Shown piece by piece: positions 24,295-32,689 of a stretch of 64,000 bases of DNA. Origin of the DNA: Duganella sp. OV510 (GTDB lineage: Bacteria > Pseudomonadota > Gammaproteobacteria > Burkholderiales > Burkholderiaceae_D); contig NZ_FNEQ01000012.1 in NCBI RefSeq assembly GCF_900100205.1, positions 1-64,000 of the forward strand, written 5' to 3'. Positions within the stretch are counted from its first letter, which is position 1. Every line of letters begins with the position of its first letter. The position numbers and the translations under genes were made by a program. The notes beneath the pieces are model-generated. The model saw only the letters and a program-made list of their open reading frames with translations. It was not told the origin of the DNA and did no database searches.

Positions 24295-24486
24295 ATGAAC
24301 AAGGATCAAGTCGAAGGCAAACTGAAAGACATCGGCGGCAAAATTCAGGAAGAAGCCGGCAAACTGGTAGGCAGCTCCGAGCAGCAAGCCAAGGGCCTGA
24401 ACAAACAGGCTGAAGGCAAAATCCAGAAAGGCTACGGCGACGCCAAGGAAGCCGTCGAAGATGTCGTGAAAGGCAACCGCAACTAA
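24295..24486 (+). CDS. CsbD-family stress-response protein
   Basis: 63 aa from ATG 24295 with AAGGAG seven bases before. The sequence MNKDQVEGKLKDIGGKIQEEAGKLVGSSEQQAKGLNKQAEGKIQKGYGDAKE is a typical CsbD small hydrophilic helical protein. Family members accumulate in general stress; molecular activity is unknown. The gene is an independent unit closed by a strong hairpin. Confidence 0.9.
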   Translation: MNKDQVEGKLKDIGGKIQEEAGKLVGSSEQQAKGLNKQAEGKIQKGYGDAKEAVEDVVKGNRN

Positions 24487-24502
24487 TTGCGGCGCGCCAT
24501 AA

Positions 24503-24558
24503 AAACAGCCCCACAGCATAGGCGCGGCCTTGGCCGCGTCCAGCGCGTGGGGCTGTTT
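24503..24558. terminator. Bidirectional terminator between csbD and the S9 peptidase
   Basis: Long two-tier hairpin: outer 12-bp stem AAACAGCCCCAC / GTGGGGCTGTTT and inner stem CGCGGCC / GGCCGCG. T-rich ends in both directions suit the convergent csbD and dipeptidyl peptidase genes. Confidence 0.85.
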
Positions 24559-24563
24559 GCCGT

Positions 24564-26768
24564 TTATTCCGGCTTCAGATTCTTCTTGAAGAACGCCTCA
24601 ATATTGCCCCACACGTGACGCTGCGGGACCGGGCCGGAGATGCCATGCTTGGCGCCCGGATAGGTCATCAGCTCGAAGTGCACCTGACGCTTGACCAGCG
24701 CGTCGATCATGCGCGTGGTATTGGTGAACAACACGTTGTCATCGGCCATGCCGTGAATCAGCAGCAGCGGTGATTTCAGGCCATCCAGATGCGAATACAC
24801 GCCGCTGTATTCATAGCCGGCCGCGTTTTCCTTCGGTGTGCCCATGAACTGCTCGGTGTAATGGGTGTCATACAGCGTCCAGTCAGTTACTGGCGCCACC
24901 GACACACCCATGGCGATCTTGTCCGATGCTTCCGCCAGCAGGCGCAGCGACATGAAGCCGCCGTAGCTCCAGCCGAACACGCCGATGCGCTTGGCATCAA
25001 CAAAGCTCTGCTTGCCCAGCCACTCGATGCCGGTCAGCTGGTCTTCCACTTCCACGCGGCCCAGTTGATGGTAGTTGGCGTCGGTGAAGGCGCGCTCGCG
25101 GCGGAAGGAGCCACGGTTGTCCAGGCGCCAGACGACAAAGCCTTGCTGCGCCATGTACTGGTCGAAGTAATTGCCCCATTTGCGCGACACGTGCTGTGAG
25201 TGCGGGCCGCCGTAGGTCGACAGGTAGACCGGGTATTTCTTCGATGCGTCAAAGGCGGACGGCTTGATGATCGAGTAGTACAAGGTCTGGCCGTCCTTGG
25301 CCTTCAGCGTGCCGTACTCGGTTTTCAGGTGCGCATCCAGGTATTTGCCGTAAGGATGGCTGGCGTTCAGTTCATTCTTTTCCAGCCACTGGATCATGGC
25401 GCCGTCAGGCTTGCGGATGCTGACTTGCGGTGGCGTGTCCGGGCTCGAATAGGTGTCGACAAACACCTCGCCGTTGCGGGCGAAGGACGAATCGTGCCAG
25501 CCGTCGCCTTGCGTCACGCGGGTCGGCTTGTCAGCGCTGCTGCCATCCAGTTTCAGCGCGTAGGTCTGGCTGTCGATGACCGCGTCGCGGTTCGACTGCA
25601 CGAACACCCGGCCGTTTTTCTCGTCCACCGCCAGCAGGCGGTCGATGCCCCATTCGCCCTTGGTGATGGCGTGTTTCAGCTTGCCGTCCAGGCCGTACAG
25701 GTACAGGTGCTTGCGGCCGCTGCGTTCGGACGACCAGATGAAGCTCTTGTTATCTTCCAGGAAGCGCAGGTCGTCAAAGATGCTGATCCAGGTAGCGGAG
25801 GTTTCGGTAATCAGCACCTTTTGCGCCAGCGAGGCGGCATCGACCGACACCAGTTCCAGTTTTTTCTGGTCGCGGGTCTGGCGCTGGAACAGCAGGGCCT
25901 TGCTGTTGGCGCTCCAGTCGGCGCGCACCAGGTAGATGTCTTTTTCTGCGCCAAGCGCGACATCACGGATTTCGCCGCTGACCGGCGAAACGATTTTCAG
26001 CTCCACCAGCACATTCGGATCGCCGGCAGCCGGGTAGCGCTGCTCGACCACTTCGGTGCGGTCGGCAAAGATTTCAAAGCGGCGCACCACCGGCACCGGC
26101 GCTTCATCGTAGCGCTTGTAGGCGATGGCGGAATCGTCCGGCGCCCAGTAGTAGCCGGTGGTCTGCGACATTTCTTCCTGCGCGACGAATTCCGCTTCGG
26201 CATTGTGGATGGTGCCTTTGCCGTCAGTGGTCAGCTGCTTCTCTTTGCCGGTGTTGAGGTCGATGACGAACAGGTTCTGGTCGCGCACGTAGGAGACATA
26301 GCGGCCTTGCGGCGAAATTTTCGGGTCCAGCACATTGCCGCTGGCGACCATGCGCGCCTGGTCCGGCTTGCTGGCCTCGATCAGGTACAGATTGCCGGCG
26401 ATCGGCACCAGCAGGCGCTTGCCGTCCGGCGACCAGCTGTAGCTCAGGATGCCTTTCAGGCTGGCGGTGCGGGCGCGCTCGCGGCGGGCTTTTTCCGCAT
26501 CGGACAGGTTTTCGTCCGGCACCAGCAGCTTGGAGTCCACCAGGCGGTGGGTGGTCTTGTCCTTCAGGTTGTATTCCCACAGGTCCAGCTGGAACTGGTT
26601 GTCGTCGCGGCCGCGCAGGAAGGTGACGCGGGCGCCGTCGGGCGAGACTTTCAGGCTGCGCACGCCCGGACCGGACAGCGACGGGTCGCTGTGGATGCGG
26701 TCCAGGGTCAGTTTTTCCGCCGAGGCGGCGCCCGACAGCAGGGCAAGGAAGCAAAGGATGAAGCGCAT
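24564..26768 (-). CDS. Dipeptidyl peptidase IV-type S9 serine peptidase
   Basis: 734 aa. Signal peptide 1-17 (ending ASA), so periplasmic or secreted. Residues 20-450 are a beta-propeller; AEFVAQEEMSQTTGYYW carries the double Glu that binds the substrate N-terminus in DPP-IV. The C-terminal alpha/beta hydrolase has nucleophile GWSYGG, HGMADDN (Asp) and GAKHGIS (His). It removes X-Pro or X-Ala dipeptides from peptides. Length is in the family range (700-770). Single gene, same strand as the MATE pump 105 bases upstream. Confidence 0.92.
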   Translation of the reverse strand: MRFILCFLALLSGAASAEKLTLDRIHSDPSLSGPGVRSLKVSPDGARVTFLRGRDDNQFQLDLWEYNLKDKTTHRLVDSKLLVPDENLSDAEKARRERARTASLKGILSYSWSPDGKRLLVPIAGNLYLIEASKPDQARMVASGNVLDPKISPQGRYVSYVRDQNLFVIDLNTGKEKQLTTDGKGTIHNAEAEFVAQEEMSQTTGYYWAPDDSAIAYKRYDEAPVPVVRRFEIFADRTEVVEQRYPAAGDPNVLVELKIVSPVSGEIRDVALGAEKDIYLVRADWSANSKALLFQRQTRDQKKLELVSVDAASLAQKVLITETSATWISIFDDLRFLEDNKSFIWSSERSGRKHLYLYGLDGKLKHAITKGEWGIDRLLAVDEKNGRVFVQSNRDAVIDSQTYALKLDGSSADKPTRVTQGDGWHDSSFARNGEVFVDTYSSPDTPPQVSIRKPDGAMIQWLEKNELNASHPYGKYLDAHLKTEYGTLKAKDGQTLYYSIIKPSAFDASKKYPVYLSTYGGPHSQHVSRKWGNYFDQYMAQQGFVVWRLDNRGSFRRERAFTDANYHQLGRVEVEDQLTGIEWLGKQSFVDAKRIGVFGWSYGGFMSLRLLAEASDKIAMGVSVAPVTDWTLYDTHYTEQFMGTPKENAAGYEYSGVYSHLDGLKSPLLLIHGMADDNVLFTNTTRMIDALVKRQVHFELMTYPGAKHGISGPVPQRHVWGNIEAFFKKNLKPE

Positions 26769-26873
26769 GGTGTCTCTCTAATGGGCAGAAGCCGAGACGA
26801 TACCAGACGCACACCGCCGTGGCGAGACGGCAAGATTGGGAATCCGCGCCCGAAAACCGTTTTTCCTTCGGCG

Positions 26874-28232
26874 TCAGGCCCGGCCCAGCTTCTCCAGCGA
26901 CAGCTTGTGCAGCGCCCAGCTGAGCAGCACTGCCGCCACCGTCAGGCCGATGGTCAGGCCGATCCAGAAACCGGCTGCCGCCATCTCATGCCCCAGTCCC
27001 AGCCAGCAACCGAGCGGCAGCGCGAAGCCCCAGAAGGCCAGCAGCTGGATCTGCATCGGCTGGCGCGTGACCTTGTAGCCACGGATGGCGCTGGAAGTCG
27101 CCACCTGGGTGGCGTCGGACAGCTGGAACAGCGCGGCAAACAGCAGCAGGTAGGCGCACAGCGCCTGCACCGCCAGGTCGGACGTGTAGGCGGCGGCGAT
27201 CTGCTGGCGGAACGCCACCATCAGCAGCGCCGACAGCAGGCCGAAGGCCAGCGACATGCCGACCCCGATCCAGGCGACAAAACGCGCCCGAACCGGCTGT
27301 CCCTCGCCCATGGCCTGGCCGACGCGGGTAATCAGCGCGATGCCAAAGCTGAGCGGCACCATGAAGGTCAGCGAGCTGAAATTAAGTGCGATCTGGTGCG
27401 CGGAAATCTCCACCACGCCATAGCGCGCCACCAGCAGGCTGACCGCGCCAAACGCGCTGACCTCGGCAAAGTAGGTGACGCCGATCGGCAGGCCGAGGCG
27501 CAGCATCGAATGGATCTCCGGCCAGTGCGGCCATTCCCAATGGGTGAACGGGAAAGTCGGGCGGTACACCGGCGTGCGCCAGACCCAGAAAATCATCGCC
27601 GCCAGCATCAGCCACATGCACAGGCCGGTCGCCACCGCGCAGCCGACGCCGCCCAGTGCCGGCAAGCCCCAGTTGCCAAACACCAGCAGCCAGTTGACGA
27701 ACACATTGAACAGCAGGCCGAGGATGGCGATCACCATCACCGGCTTGGTCTGGTTGATGCTGGTGCTGTAGCCGTACAGCGCGCGGTAGGCGGCAAACGG
27801 CGGCAGGCCGATGCTGATGATGTGGACGAACAGCGCCGCCTGGTCATGCACATGCTGCGCCAGGCCGAGGTAGTCGAACACCAGCGTTGCCAGGTTGGCC
27901 AGCAGCATCGCCGCCACGCCGACGCCAAGCGCCTTCCATAGCGACTGGCGCACCGCGTGCGGCACCTTGCCCAGCGCGCCGGCGCCGACATCGTGCGCCA
28001 CGATGGTGTTAATCGCCATCATCACGCCGCTGACCGTCACCAGGATGATCGACCACACCGAGGCGCCCAGCGACACTGCCGCCAGCTCGTCGGCGCTGGT
28101 GTGGCCGGTCATGGCGACGTCGGCCACGCCCATGCCGACCGTGGCCAGCTGGCCGACCAGCACCGGCCAGGCCAGCCGCCACAGGGCGACGATTTCACGG
28201 CGGATATTGGGGAGGGTAAAGGTATGCGGCAT
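26874..28232 (-). CDS. MATE-family multidrug efflux transporter
   Basis: 452 aa, 12 predicted membrane helices in two halves. MADVAMTGHTSADELAAVSLG-like segment (GMGVADVAMTGHTSADELAAVSLGAS) near 31-56 and GLPIGVTYFAEVSAFGAVSLLVARYG in the second half are typical of NorM-type MATE proteins, which exchange cationic drugs for Na+ or H+. No regulator is next to it. The ribosome site is weak. Substrate cannot be read from sequence. Confidence 0.9.
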   Translation of the reverse strand: MPHTFTLPNIRREIVALWRLAWPVLVGQLATVGMGVADVAMTGHTSADELAAVSLGASVWSIILVTVSGVMMAINTIVAHDVGAGALGKVPHAVRQSLWKALGVGVAAMLLANLATLVFDYLGLAQHVHDQAALFVHIISIGLPPFAAYRALYGYSTSINQTKPVMVIAILGLLFNVFVNWLLVFGNWGLPALGGVGCAVATGLCMWLMLAAMIFWVWRTPVYRPTFPFTHWEWPHWPEIHSMLRLGLPIGVTYFAEVSAFGAVSLLVARYGVVEISAHQIALNFSSLTFMVPLSFGIALITRVGQAMGEGQPVRARFVAWIGVGMSLAFGLLSALLMVAFRQQIAAAYTSDLAVQALCAYLLLFAALFQLSDATQVATSSAIRGYKVTRQPMQIQLLAFWGFALPLGCWLGLGHEMAAAGFWIGLTIGLTVAAVLLSWALHKLSLEKLGRA

Positions 28233-28326
28233 GACAAAACAAAGTCGTTACAGAAAGGCACAATTTTACTGTGTTGCTAACAGTTTTGCGCGCTATCATG
28301 CTGGCTCAGCCCAACTCGGAGACGCC

Positions 28327-28641
28327 ATGCGCCCCTTTCTCGCCGCCGCCGCGCTCGGCGCCTGCTCGCTGGCCCATGCCGGCGACATCACGCTGTACAG
28401 CCACACGCGGCTGGGCGGCCCGGCCATCACGCTGCACGAAGCCACGCCCGATCTCGACCCGCTGGGCTTCAACGACAAGACCTCCAGCGTGGTGGTGCAC
28501 AAGGGCAGCTGGCAGGTGTGCGCGGAAAAGCACTACAAGGGCAAATGCCTGATCCTGAAGGAAGGCGAGTACGCCGAGTTGAAAGGCTTCGACGACATGA
28601 TCTCGTCGGTGCGCGAAGTGGACGCGCCGCGCCGTCCCTGA
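28327..28641 (+). CDS. Secreted single-domain beta/gamma-crystallin protein
   Basis: 104 aa from ATG 28327 with GGAG seven bases before it. Signal peptide 1-18 (ending AHA-G). One beta/gamma-crystallin domain with two Greek keys; the calcium-binding consensus (N/D)(N/D)xx(S/T)S is present in both: NDKTSS and DDMISS. Two cysteines (VCAEKHYKGKC). Microbial members bind Ca2+ and gain stability outside the cell. It is a shorter paralogue of the next gene. Confidence 0.85.
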   Translation: MRPFLAAAALGACSLAHAGDITLYSHTRLGGPAITLHEATPDLDPLGFNDKTSSVVVHKGSWQVCAEKHYKGKCLILKEGEYAELKGFDDMISSVREVDAPRRP

Positions 28642-28737
28642 GGCCTTACAATTGCTTGCAAATTGGTTATAGTTTCCTGTCAGCGACATTGTCCGGACAG
28701 CCGTTATACCCGTATCTGAACTTCTTGTGACCACACC

Positions 28738-29382
28738 ATGAAAAACATCTTCTCGCGCCTGCTGACCACCACCCTGCTGCTGGCCGGCGTCGCCCACGCC
28801 GGCGAAATCACGCTGTACACCGACGACAACTTCGGCGGCCGCTCGGTGACCGTGCGCGGCGCCACGCCTGACCTGGTGCAGCAGGGCTTCAACGACCGCA
28901 CCTCCAGCGTCATCGTCCGTTCCGGCAGCTGGGAACTGTGCCAGCACGCCGGCTTCCAGGGACAGTGCATGACGCTGCAACGCGGTGAGTACCGCCAACT
29001 GAAGGGCTTTAACGACCAGGTATCGTCGGTGCGCGAGGTCGGCGGCCGTGACCGCGATGACCGTGATGGCCGCGGCCCCGGCGGGCACGGCGACCGCGAT
29101 GACCGCGATGGCCGAGGCCCCGGCTACGGCCGTGGCGAAGCGATCGTGCTGTTCGCCCAGGCCAACTTCGGCGGCCGCCGCGCCGAGCTGCCCGGTGACG
29201 TGCGCAAGCTGGACGACTACGACTTCAACGACCGCGCCGGCTCGGTCATCGTCAACGAAGGCCGCTGGGAACTGTGCGAGCACGCCAACTACGGCGGCCG
29301 CTGCATCGTGCTGAACCCGGGCCGCTACGACCGCCTGGACGACATGAACAACCGCATCTCGTCGGTGCGCCGCCTGCGCTAA
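28738..29382 (+). CDS. Secreted two-domain beta/gamma-crystallin protein
   Basis: 214 aa. Signal peptide 1-21. Two crystallin domains (about 22-101 and 135-214) are joined by a linker rich in Asp, Arg and Gly with a repeated DRDDRDGRGPG block. Calcium motifs: NDRTSS, NDQVSS, NDRAGS (Gly in place of Ser/Thr, probably weaker) and NNRISS. Paired cysteines occur in each domain (LCQHAGFQGQC, LCEHANYGGRC). The neighbour upstream has a single such domain, so this locus arose by duplication. Confidence 0.87.
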   Translation: MKNIFSRLLTTTLLLAGVAHAGEITLYTDDNFGGRSVTVRGATPDLVQQGFNDRTSSVIVRSGSWELCQHAGFQGQCMTLQRGEYRQLKGFNDQVSSVREVGGRDRDDRDGRGPGGHGDRDDRDGRGPGYGRGEAIVLFAQANFGGRRAELPGDVRKLDDYDFNDRAGSVIVNEGRWELCEHANYGGRCIVLNPGRYDRLDDMNNRISSVRRLR

Positions 29383-29457
29383 AGGGAGGGCCACGCGGCC
29401 CGCACGGTTTGAGCATTTGCGCTAGACTGGCAACGGTGCATTACAGGAGCGGGCAAC

Positions 29458-30405
29458 GTGGAATACAAGGATTACTACCAGACCCTGGGCGTGGCCAAGA
29501 CGGCCAGCGAGGATGAGATCAAAAAGGCGTACCGCAAGCTGGTGCGCAAATACCATCCGGACGTCAGCAAGGAAGCCGACGCCCAGCAGAAGACCCAGGA
29601 AATCAACGAAGCCTACGGCGTGCTGGGCGACGCCGAGAAGCGCGCGGCCTACGACGAGCTGGGGCGCGGCCACCAATACCGCGCCGGCCAGGAATTCCGC
29701 CCGCCGCCCGACTGGGGGCGCGGCTTTGGCGGCGGCCCCGGCGGCCAGCAGGGCGGCTTCGGTGGCGCCGGCGGCTTTGGCGACAGCGATTTCTTCTCCG
29801 ACCTGTTTGCCAACTTCGGCGGCGGCGGCGGGCGCCGCCGGCAGGCGCCGCAGAAGGGCGACGACAGCCACGCCAGCATCACCATCGATCTGAGCGACAC
29901 CTATCAAGGCGCGACCCGCACCATCAGCCTGATGGTGGCCGAGCGCGACCCCCACGACCGCATCGTCACGCGCGAGCGCAACCTCAGCGTCAACATCCCG
30001 AAAGGCGTGACCGCCGGCCAGCAGCTGCGCCTGTCCGGCCAGGGGCAGCAGGGCGCCGCCGGGCCGGGCGACCTGTACCTGGAAATCCAGTTCCGCCCGC
30101 ATCCGCGCTACCGCATCGACGGCCGCGACGTTTACCAGACGGTGCCGGTGGCGCCTTGGGAGCTGGCGCTGGGCGGCGAGATCGAGGTCAGTACGCCGTC
30201 GGGCAAGGTCAACGTCACCGTGCCGGCCGGCTCGCAAAGCGGGCGCAAGCTGCGGCTGCGCGGGCGCGGCATCCCCGGCAAGGAAATCGGCGACCTCTAC
30301 CTGCTGCTGGAAGTGGTGCTGCCGCCGGCCGACAGCGAGGCCGCCAAACAACTGTACCAAACGATGGCGCGCGAGATGGCCTTCAATCCGCGCACGGGAG
30401 GATGA
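29458..30405 (+). CDS. cbpA: Curved DNA-binding protein, DnaJ-class co-chaperone
   Basis: 315 aa, GTG start with CAGGAG upstream. J-domain 1-70 with the HPD motif (KYHPDVS) that stimulates DnaK; a Gly/Phe-rich linker (about 75-130); then two C-terminal beta domains (SITIDLSDTYQGATRTISL, GDLYLEIQFRPHPRYRIDGRDVY) without the zinc-finger cysteines of DnaJ. This is the CbpA layout. The next gene is its antagonist CbpM. Confidence 0.93.
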   Translation: MEYKDYYQTLGVAKTASEDEIKKAYRKLVRKYHPDVSKEADAQQKTQEINEAYGVLGDAEKRAAYDELGRGHQYRAGQEFRPPPDWGRGFGGGPGGQQGGFGGAGGFGDSDFFSDLFANFGGGGGRRRQAPQKGDDSHASITIDLSDTYQGATRTISLMVAERDPHDRIVTRERNLSVNIPKGVTAGQQLRLSGQGQQGAAGPGDLYLEIQFRPHPRYRIDGRDVYQTVPVAPWELALGGEIEVSTPSGKVNVTVPAGSQSGRKLRLRGRGIPGKEIGDLYLLLEVVLPPADSEAAKQLYQTMAREMAFNPRTGG

Positions 30406-30407
30406 TC

Positions 30408-30731
30408 ATGGGACAAGTGCTGACTGCGGTGGTGGTCGACGACGCCGCACTGACGTTGGAAGAACTGGCGCAGGCCTGCGCCGTCGAGCCGGACTGGGTG
30501 GTGGCGCGGGTGCGCACCGGCATCCTGCTGGCGCATGACGATGCCGCTGCTGATGCCGAGGCCGACAGTGGCGGCTGGCGCTTCAGCAGCGCCGACCTGG
30601 TGCGCGCGCGGCGGCTGTGCCAGATCGAGCGCGCGTTCGAAGCCAACGACGACGTGGCGGCGCTGGTGGTCGACCTGTCGGAAGAAATCCGCCGCCTGCG
30701 CGGCAAGCTTAGCGCGGCCGGAGTGAAATAG
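30408..30731 (+). CDS. cbpM: CbpM-like chaperone modulator
   Basis: 107 aa from ATG 30408; GGGAGG stands six bases before it. It follows cbpA with a 2-base gap. LTLEELAQACAVEPDWVVARVRTGILLA and the C-terminal VVDLSEEIRRLRGKL match the MerR-like HTH CbpM/YccC family, which binds the CbpA J-domain and blocks DnaK stimulation. Its end overlaps the LysR gene end tail-to-tail by 23 bases. Confidence 0.85.
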   Translation: MGQVLTAVVVDDAALTLEELAQACAVEPDWVVARVRTGILLAHDDAAADAEADSGGWRFSSADLVRARRLCQIERAFEANDDVAALVVDLSEEIRRLRGKLSAAGVK

Positions 30732-31935
30732 GCGCGGCCACCGCCAGGCCCGCCGGCGCATCGGGCGCCGGCAAGCGTGCACGCTTGCGCCCCGGCTTGC
30801 CCGGTGGCGCCTCCGCTGCTGCGCCCACTGCGCCAACAGCGGCAACGCTGCCAACGCCGCCAACACCGCCAACACCGCCAACAGCGGCAACAGCGGCAAC
30901 ACCGCCAACCACGGCAGGTGTGCGCACCGCCGCCTGCGCGCACTCGCTGAGCGCGTGATAAGCATGCGGCTGTGCCGCCAGCTGCGCCATATGCGCCGCC
31001 AGCTCGGCCTGTTCGCGCTCGCTCAGCGGCGCCGGCTCGCCCTGCGCCAGATCGAGGAACTGCTGCATCAGCCAGCGCGTGGCCGGTCCCGGCTCCTCGT
31101 CGCCACGGCGTATCACATACAGCGGGAAGCTGAACGAACTGCCCTCGGCGATCTGCAACTGCACCAGCCGGCCTGCATCCAGATCCCATTGCACAAACTC
31201 CTGCGGCATATTGCCCCAGCCGATGCCATTGCGCAGCAGCGCATGCTTGGAACTCAGATCGCCCAGGCGCCAGTCGCGCAGCGCCAGCACGCCGAAATCC
31301 TGGCCCTGCGTCAGCGTGCTGCGGTCGGTCAGCACCAGCTGGGTGTGCTCGCGCAGCACAGCGGTCGGCACGATGCCGTCGATCTGCGCCAGCGGATGGT
31401 CGGGCGCCACCACCGGCACCATGGTGACAAAGCCGCAGGCCTGGCGCTCGATGACATCCGGCGTGCCCGGCATCCAGCCGCTGATGCCGATGCGGCAGGT
31501 GCCATCGGCCACCAGCTGCGTCACCGCGCCCAGCGCCTCGGTGCGCAGACGCATCGACACGGTCGGGAACTCCTTCTGGAAAGCGTGCAGGATGCGCACC
31601 AGCTTACAGGTGGAAAACATCACATCGACCACCAGCGACACCTCCGCCTCCAGCCCGGCCGACAGCGCCTTGGCGCGCGCCCGCATGCCGTCGACCTTCA
31701 GCGACACCGCGCGGGCATCGGCCAGCAGCGCCTTGCCGGCCTCGGTCAGCGTCGGCTTGCGCTTGCTGCGGTCCAGCAGCGCCACATTCAGCTGCTCCTC
31801 CAGGTTGGCGATGGTGTAGCTGATGACCGACTGCGTACGGTGCAGCGCGCGCGCCGCATGGGCAAAGCCGCCATGGTCGATGACGGCAATGAACACGCGC
31901 AGCTGGTCGAGGGAGGGCAGGCCGGGATCTCGCAT
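30709..31935 (-). CDS. LysR-family regulator with long low-complexity tail
   Basis: 408 aa from ATG 31935; upstream in-frame codons (to 32157) run into the azoR gene and are not used. HTH at about 5-65 (LPSLDQLRVFIAVIDHGGFAHAARALHRTQSVISYTIANLE), effector domain about 95-300. It is some 100 residues longer than a normal LysR (about 300): the tail carries VGGVGGVGGVGSVAAVGAVG and a basic end GKPGRKRARLPAP. It is divergent from azoR, with an ATCGA-N5-TCGAT operator between, so it most likely controls azoR and itself. Confidence 0.85.
   Translation of the reverse strand: MRDPGLPSLDQLRVFIAVIDHGGFAHAARALHRTQSVISYTIANLEEQLNVALLDRSKRKPTLTEAGKALLADARAVSLKVDGMRARAKALSAGLEAEVSLVVDVMFSTCKLVRILHAFQKEFPTVSMRLRTEALGAVTQLVADGTCRIGISGWMPGTPDVIERQACGFVTMVPVVAPDHPLAQIDGIVPTAVLREHTQLVLTDRSTLTQGQDFGVLALRDWRLGDLSSKHALLRNGIGWGNMPQEFVQWDLDAGRLVQLQIAEGSSFSFPLYVIRRGDEEPGPATRWLMQQFLDLAQGEPAPLSEREQAELAAHMAQLAAQPHAYHALSECAQAAVRTPAVVGGVAAVAAVGGVGGVGGVGSVAAVGAVGAAAEAPPGKPGRKRARLPAPDAPAGLAVAAPISLRPR
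30831..30920. repeat. 9-bp repeat tract in the LysR tail
   Basis: About nine imperfect repeats of GCCAACACC / GGCAACAGC on the plus strand encode the Val-Gly/Ala-rich tail of the LysR protein. A tract like this can change length by slippage without shifting the frame. Confidence 0.75.
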
Positions 31936-31936
31936 A

Positions 31937-31951
31937 ATCGATATTCTCGAT
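31937..31951. promoter_or_regulatory. LysR-type operator between LysR gene and azoR
   Basis: Perfect inverted repeat ATCGA-TATTC-TCGAT fitting the T-N11-A rule, directly upstream of the LysR start. A second, looser CGAT/ATCG pair lies at 31979-31993. Both are in the 103-base divergent gap. Confidence 0.6.
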
Positions 31952-32038
31952 AGATTAAATAGAAATAAACAGCATTTCATCGATATTATAATCGCTTTAT
32001 GATCGCTGCAACCTCCCCACCGAAAAGGACTCAGCATC

Positions 32039-32650
32039 ATGGCAAACATTCTCCACATCGACAGCAGCGTGCGCAGCACCGGCTCCCTGACCCGCCAGCT
32101 GGGCAGCGAATTCATCGCCAAGCTGAAGGCGGCCGACCCGGCCGCCAGCGTGGTCACCCGCGACCTGGCCGTGAGCCCGGTGCCGCACCTGACCGAGGAA
32201 ATGATTGGCGCCTACTACACGCCGGCCGAGCAGCGCAGCGCCGCCCAGGCCAGCGTCATCCAGACCTCGGACACGCTGGTGGACGAAGTGCTGGCCGCCG
32301 ACACCATCGTCATCGGCGCCCCGATGTACAACTTCTCGATCACCTCAGGCCTGAAAGCCTGGATCGACCACATCGCCCGCGCCGGCCGCACCTTCAAGTA
32401 TGGCGCCAACGGCGCCGAAGGCCTGGTCACCGGCAAGAAAGTCTATGTGGTGGTGGCCACCGGCGCCGCCTACAGCGAAGGCCCGTACGCTGCCTACGAC
32501 TACACCACCACCTACCTGCGCGCGGTGCTGGGCTTCCTCGGTATGACCGACGTCACCTTCATCGTCGCCGAAGGTGTGGCGATGGGCGAAGAAGCGGTGG
32601 CCAGCGCCATCGCCAAGAGCCGCGCAAAGATCGACGCCATCGCCGCCTAA
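32039..32650 (+). CDS. azoR: FMN-dependent NADH:quinone oxidoreductase / azoreductase
   Basis: 203 aa flavodoxin-fold enzyme of the AzoR/AcpD family. HIDSSVRSTGSLTRQLG binds FMN phosphate, APMYNFSITSGLKAWIDHIARAGRTF is the family core, and TYLRAVLGFLGMTDVTFI the C-terminal signature. It reduces quinones and azo bonds with NADH, often under thiol or quinone stress. Divergent from a LysR gene that probably regulates it. ATG 32039 is preceded by AAAAGGACTCAGCATC. Confidence 0.92.
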   Translation: MANILHIDSSVRSTGSLTRQLGSEFIAKLKAADPAASVVTRDLAVSPVPHLTEEMIGAYYTPAEQRSAAQASVIQTSDTLVDEVLAADTIVIGAPMYNFSITSGLKAWIDHIARAGRTFKYGANGAEGLVTGKKVYVVVATGAAYSEGPYAAYDYTTTYLRAVLGFLGMTDVTFIVAEGVAMGEEAVASAIAKSRAKIDAIAA

Positions 32651-32657
32651 GCTGTAT

Positions 32658-32688
32658 GATGAAGGCTCCCTGTACCGGAGCCTTCATC
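32658..32688 (+). promoter_or_regulatory. Hairpin burying the pncA ribosome-binding site
   Basis: GATGAAGGCTCC (32658-32669) and GGAGCCTTCATC (32677-32688) form a perfect 12-bp stem with a 7-base loop. The 3' arm contains the only Shine-Dalgarno of pncA (GGAG, 32677-32680) and ends one base before its ATG. No T-run follows, so it is not a standard terminator of azoR. Confidence 0.7.
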
Positions 32689-32689
32689 C

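Noticed and set aside
25200..27941. 913-codon open frame antisense to the S9 peptidase and MATE genes
   Set aside because: It spans two real genes and their gap, has repetitive Arg/Gln/Val/His composition and no start signal.
31936..32157. Upstream extension of the LysR gene to 32157
   Set aside because: It would run into the azoR coding region and has a hydrophobic, non-LysR N-terminus; ATG 31935 starts the HTH normally.
32657..32689. The pncA leader hairpin as azoR terminator
   Set aside because: The stem is strong but there is no T-run, and the pncA start codon follows directly; regulation of translation explains it better.
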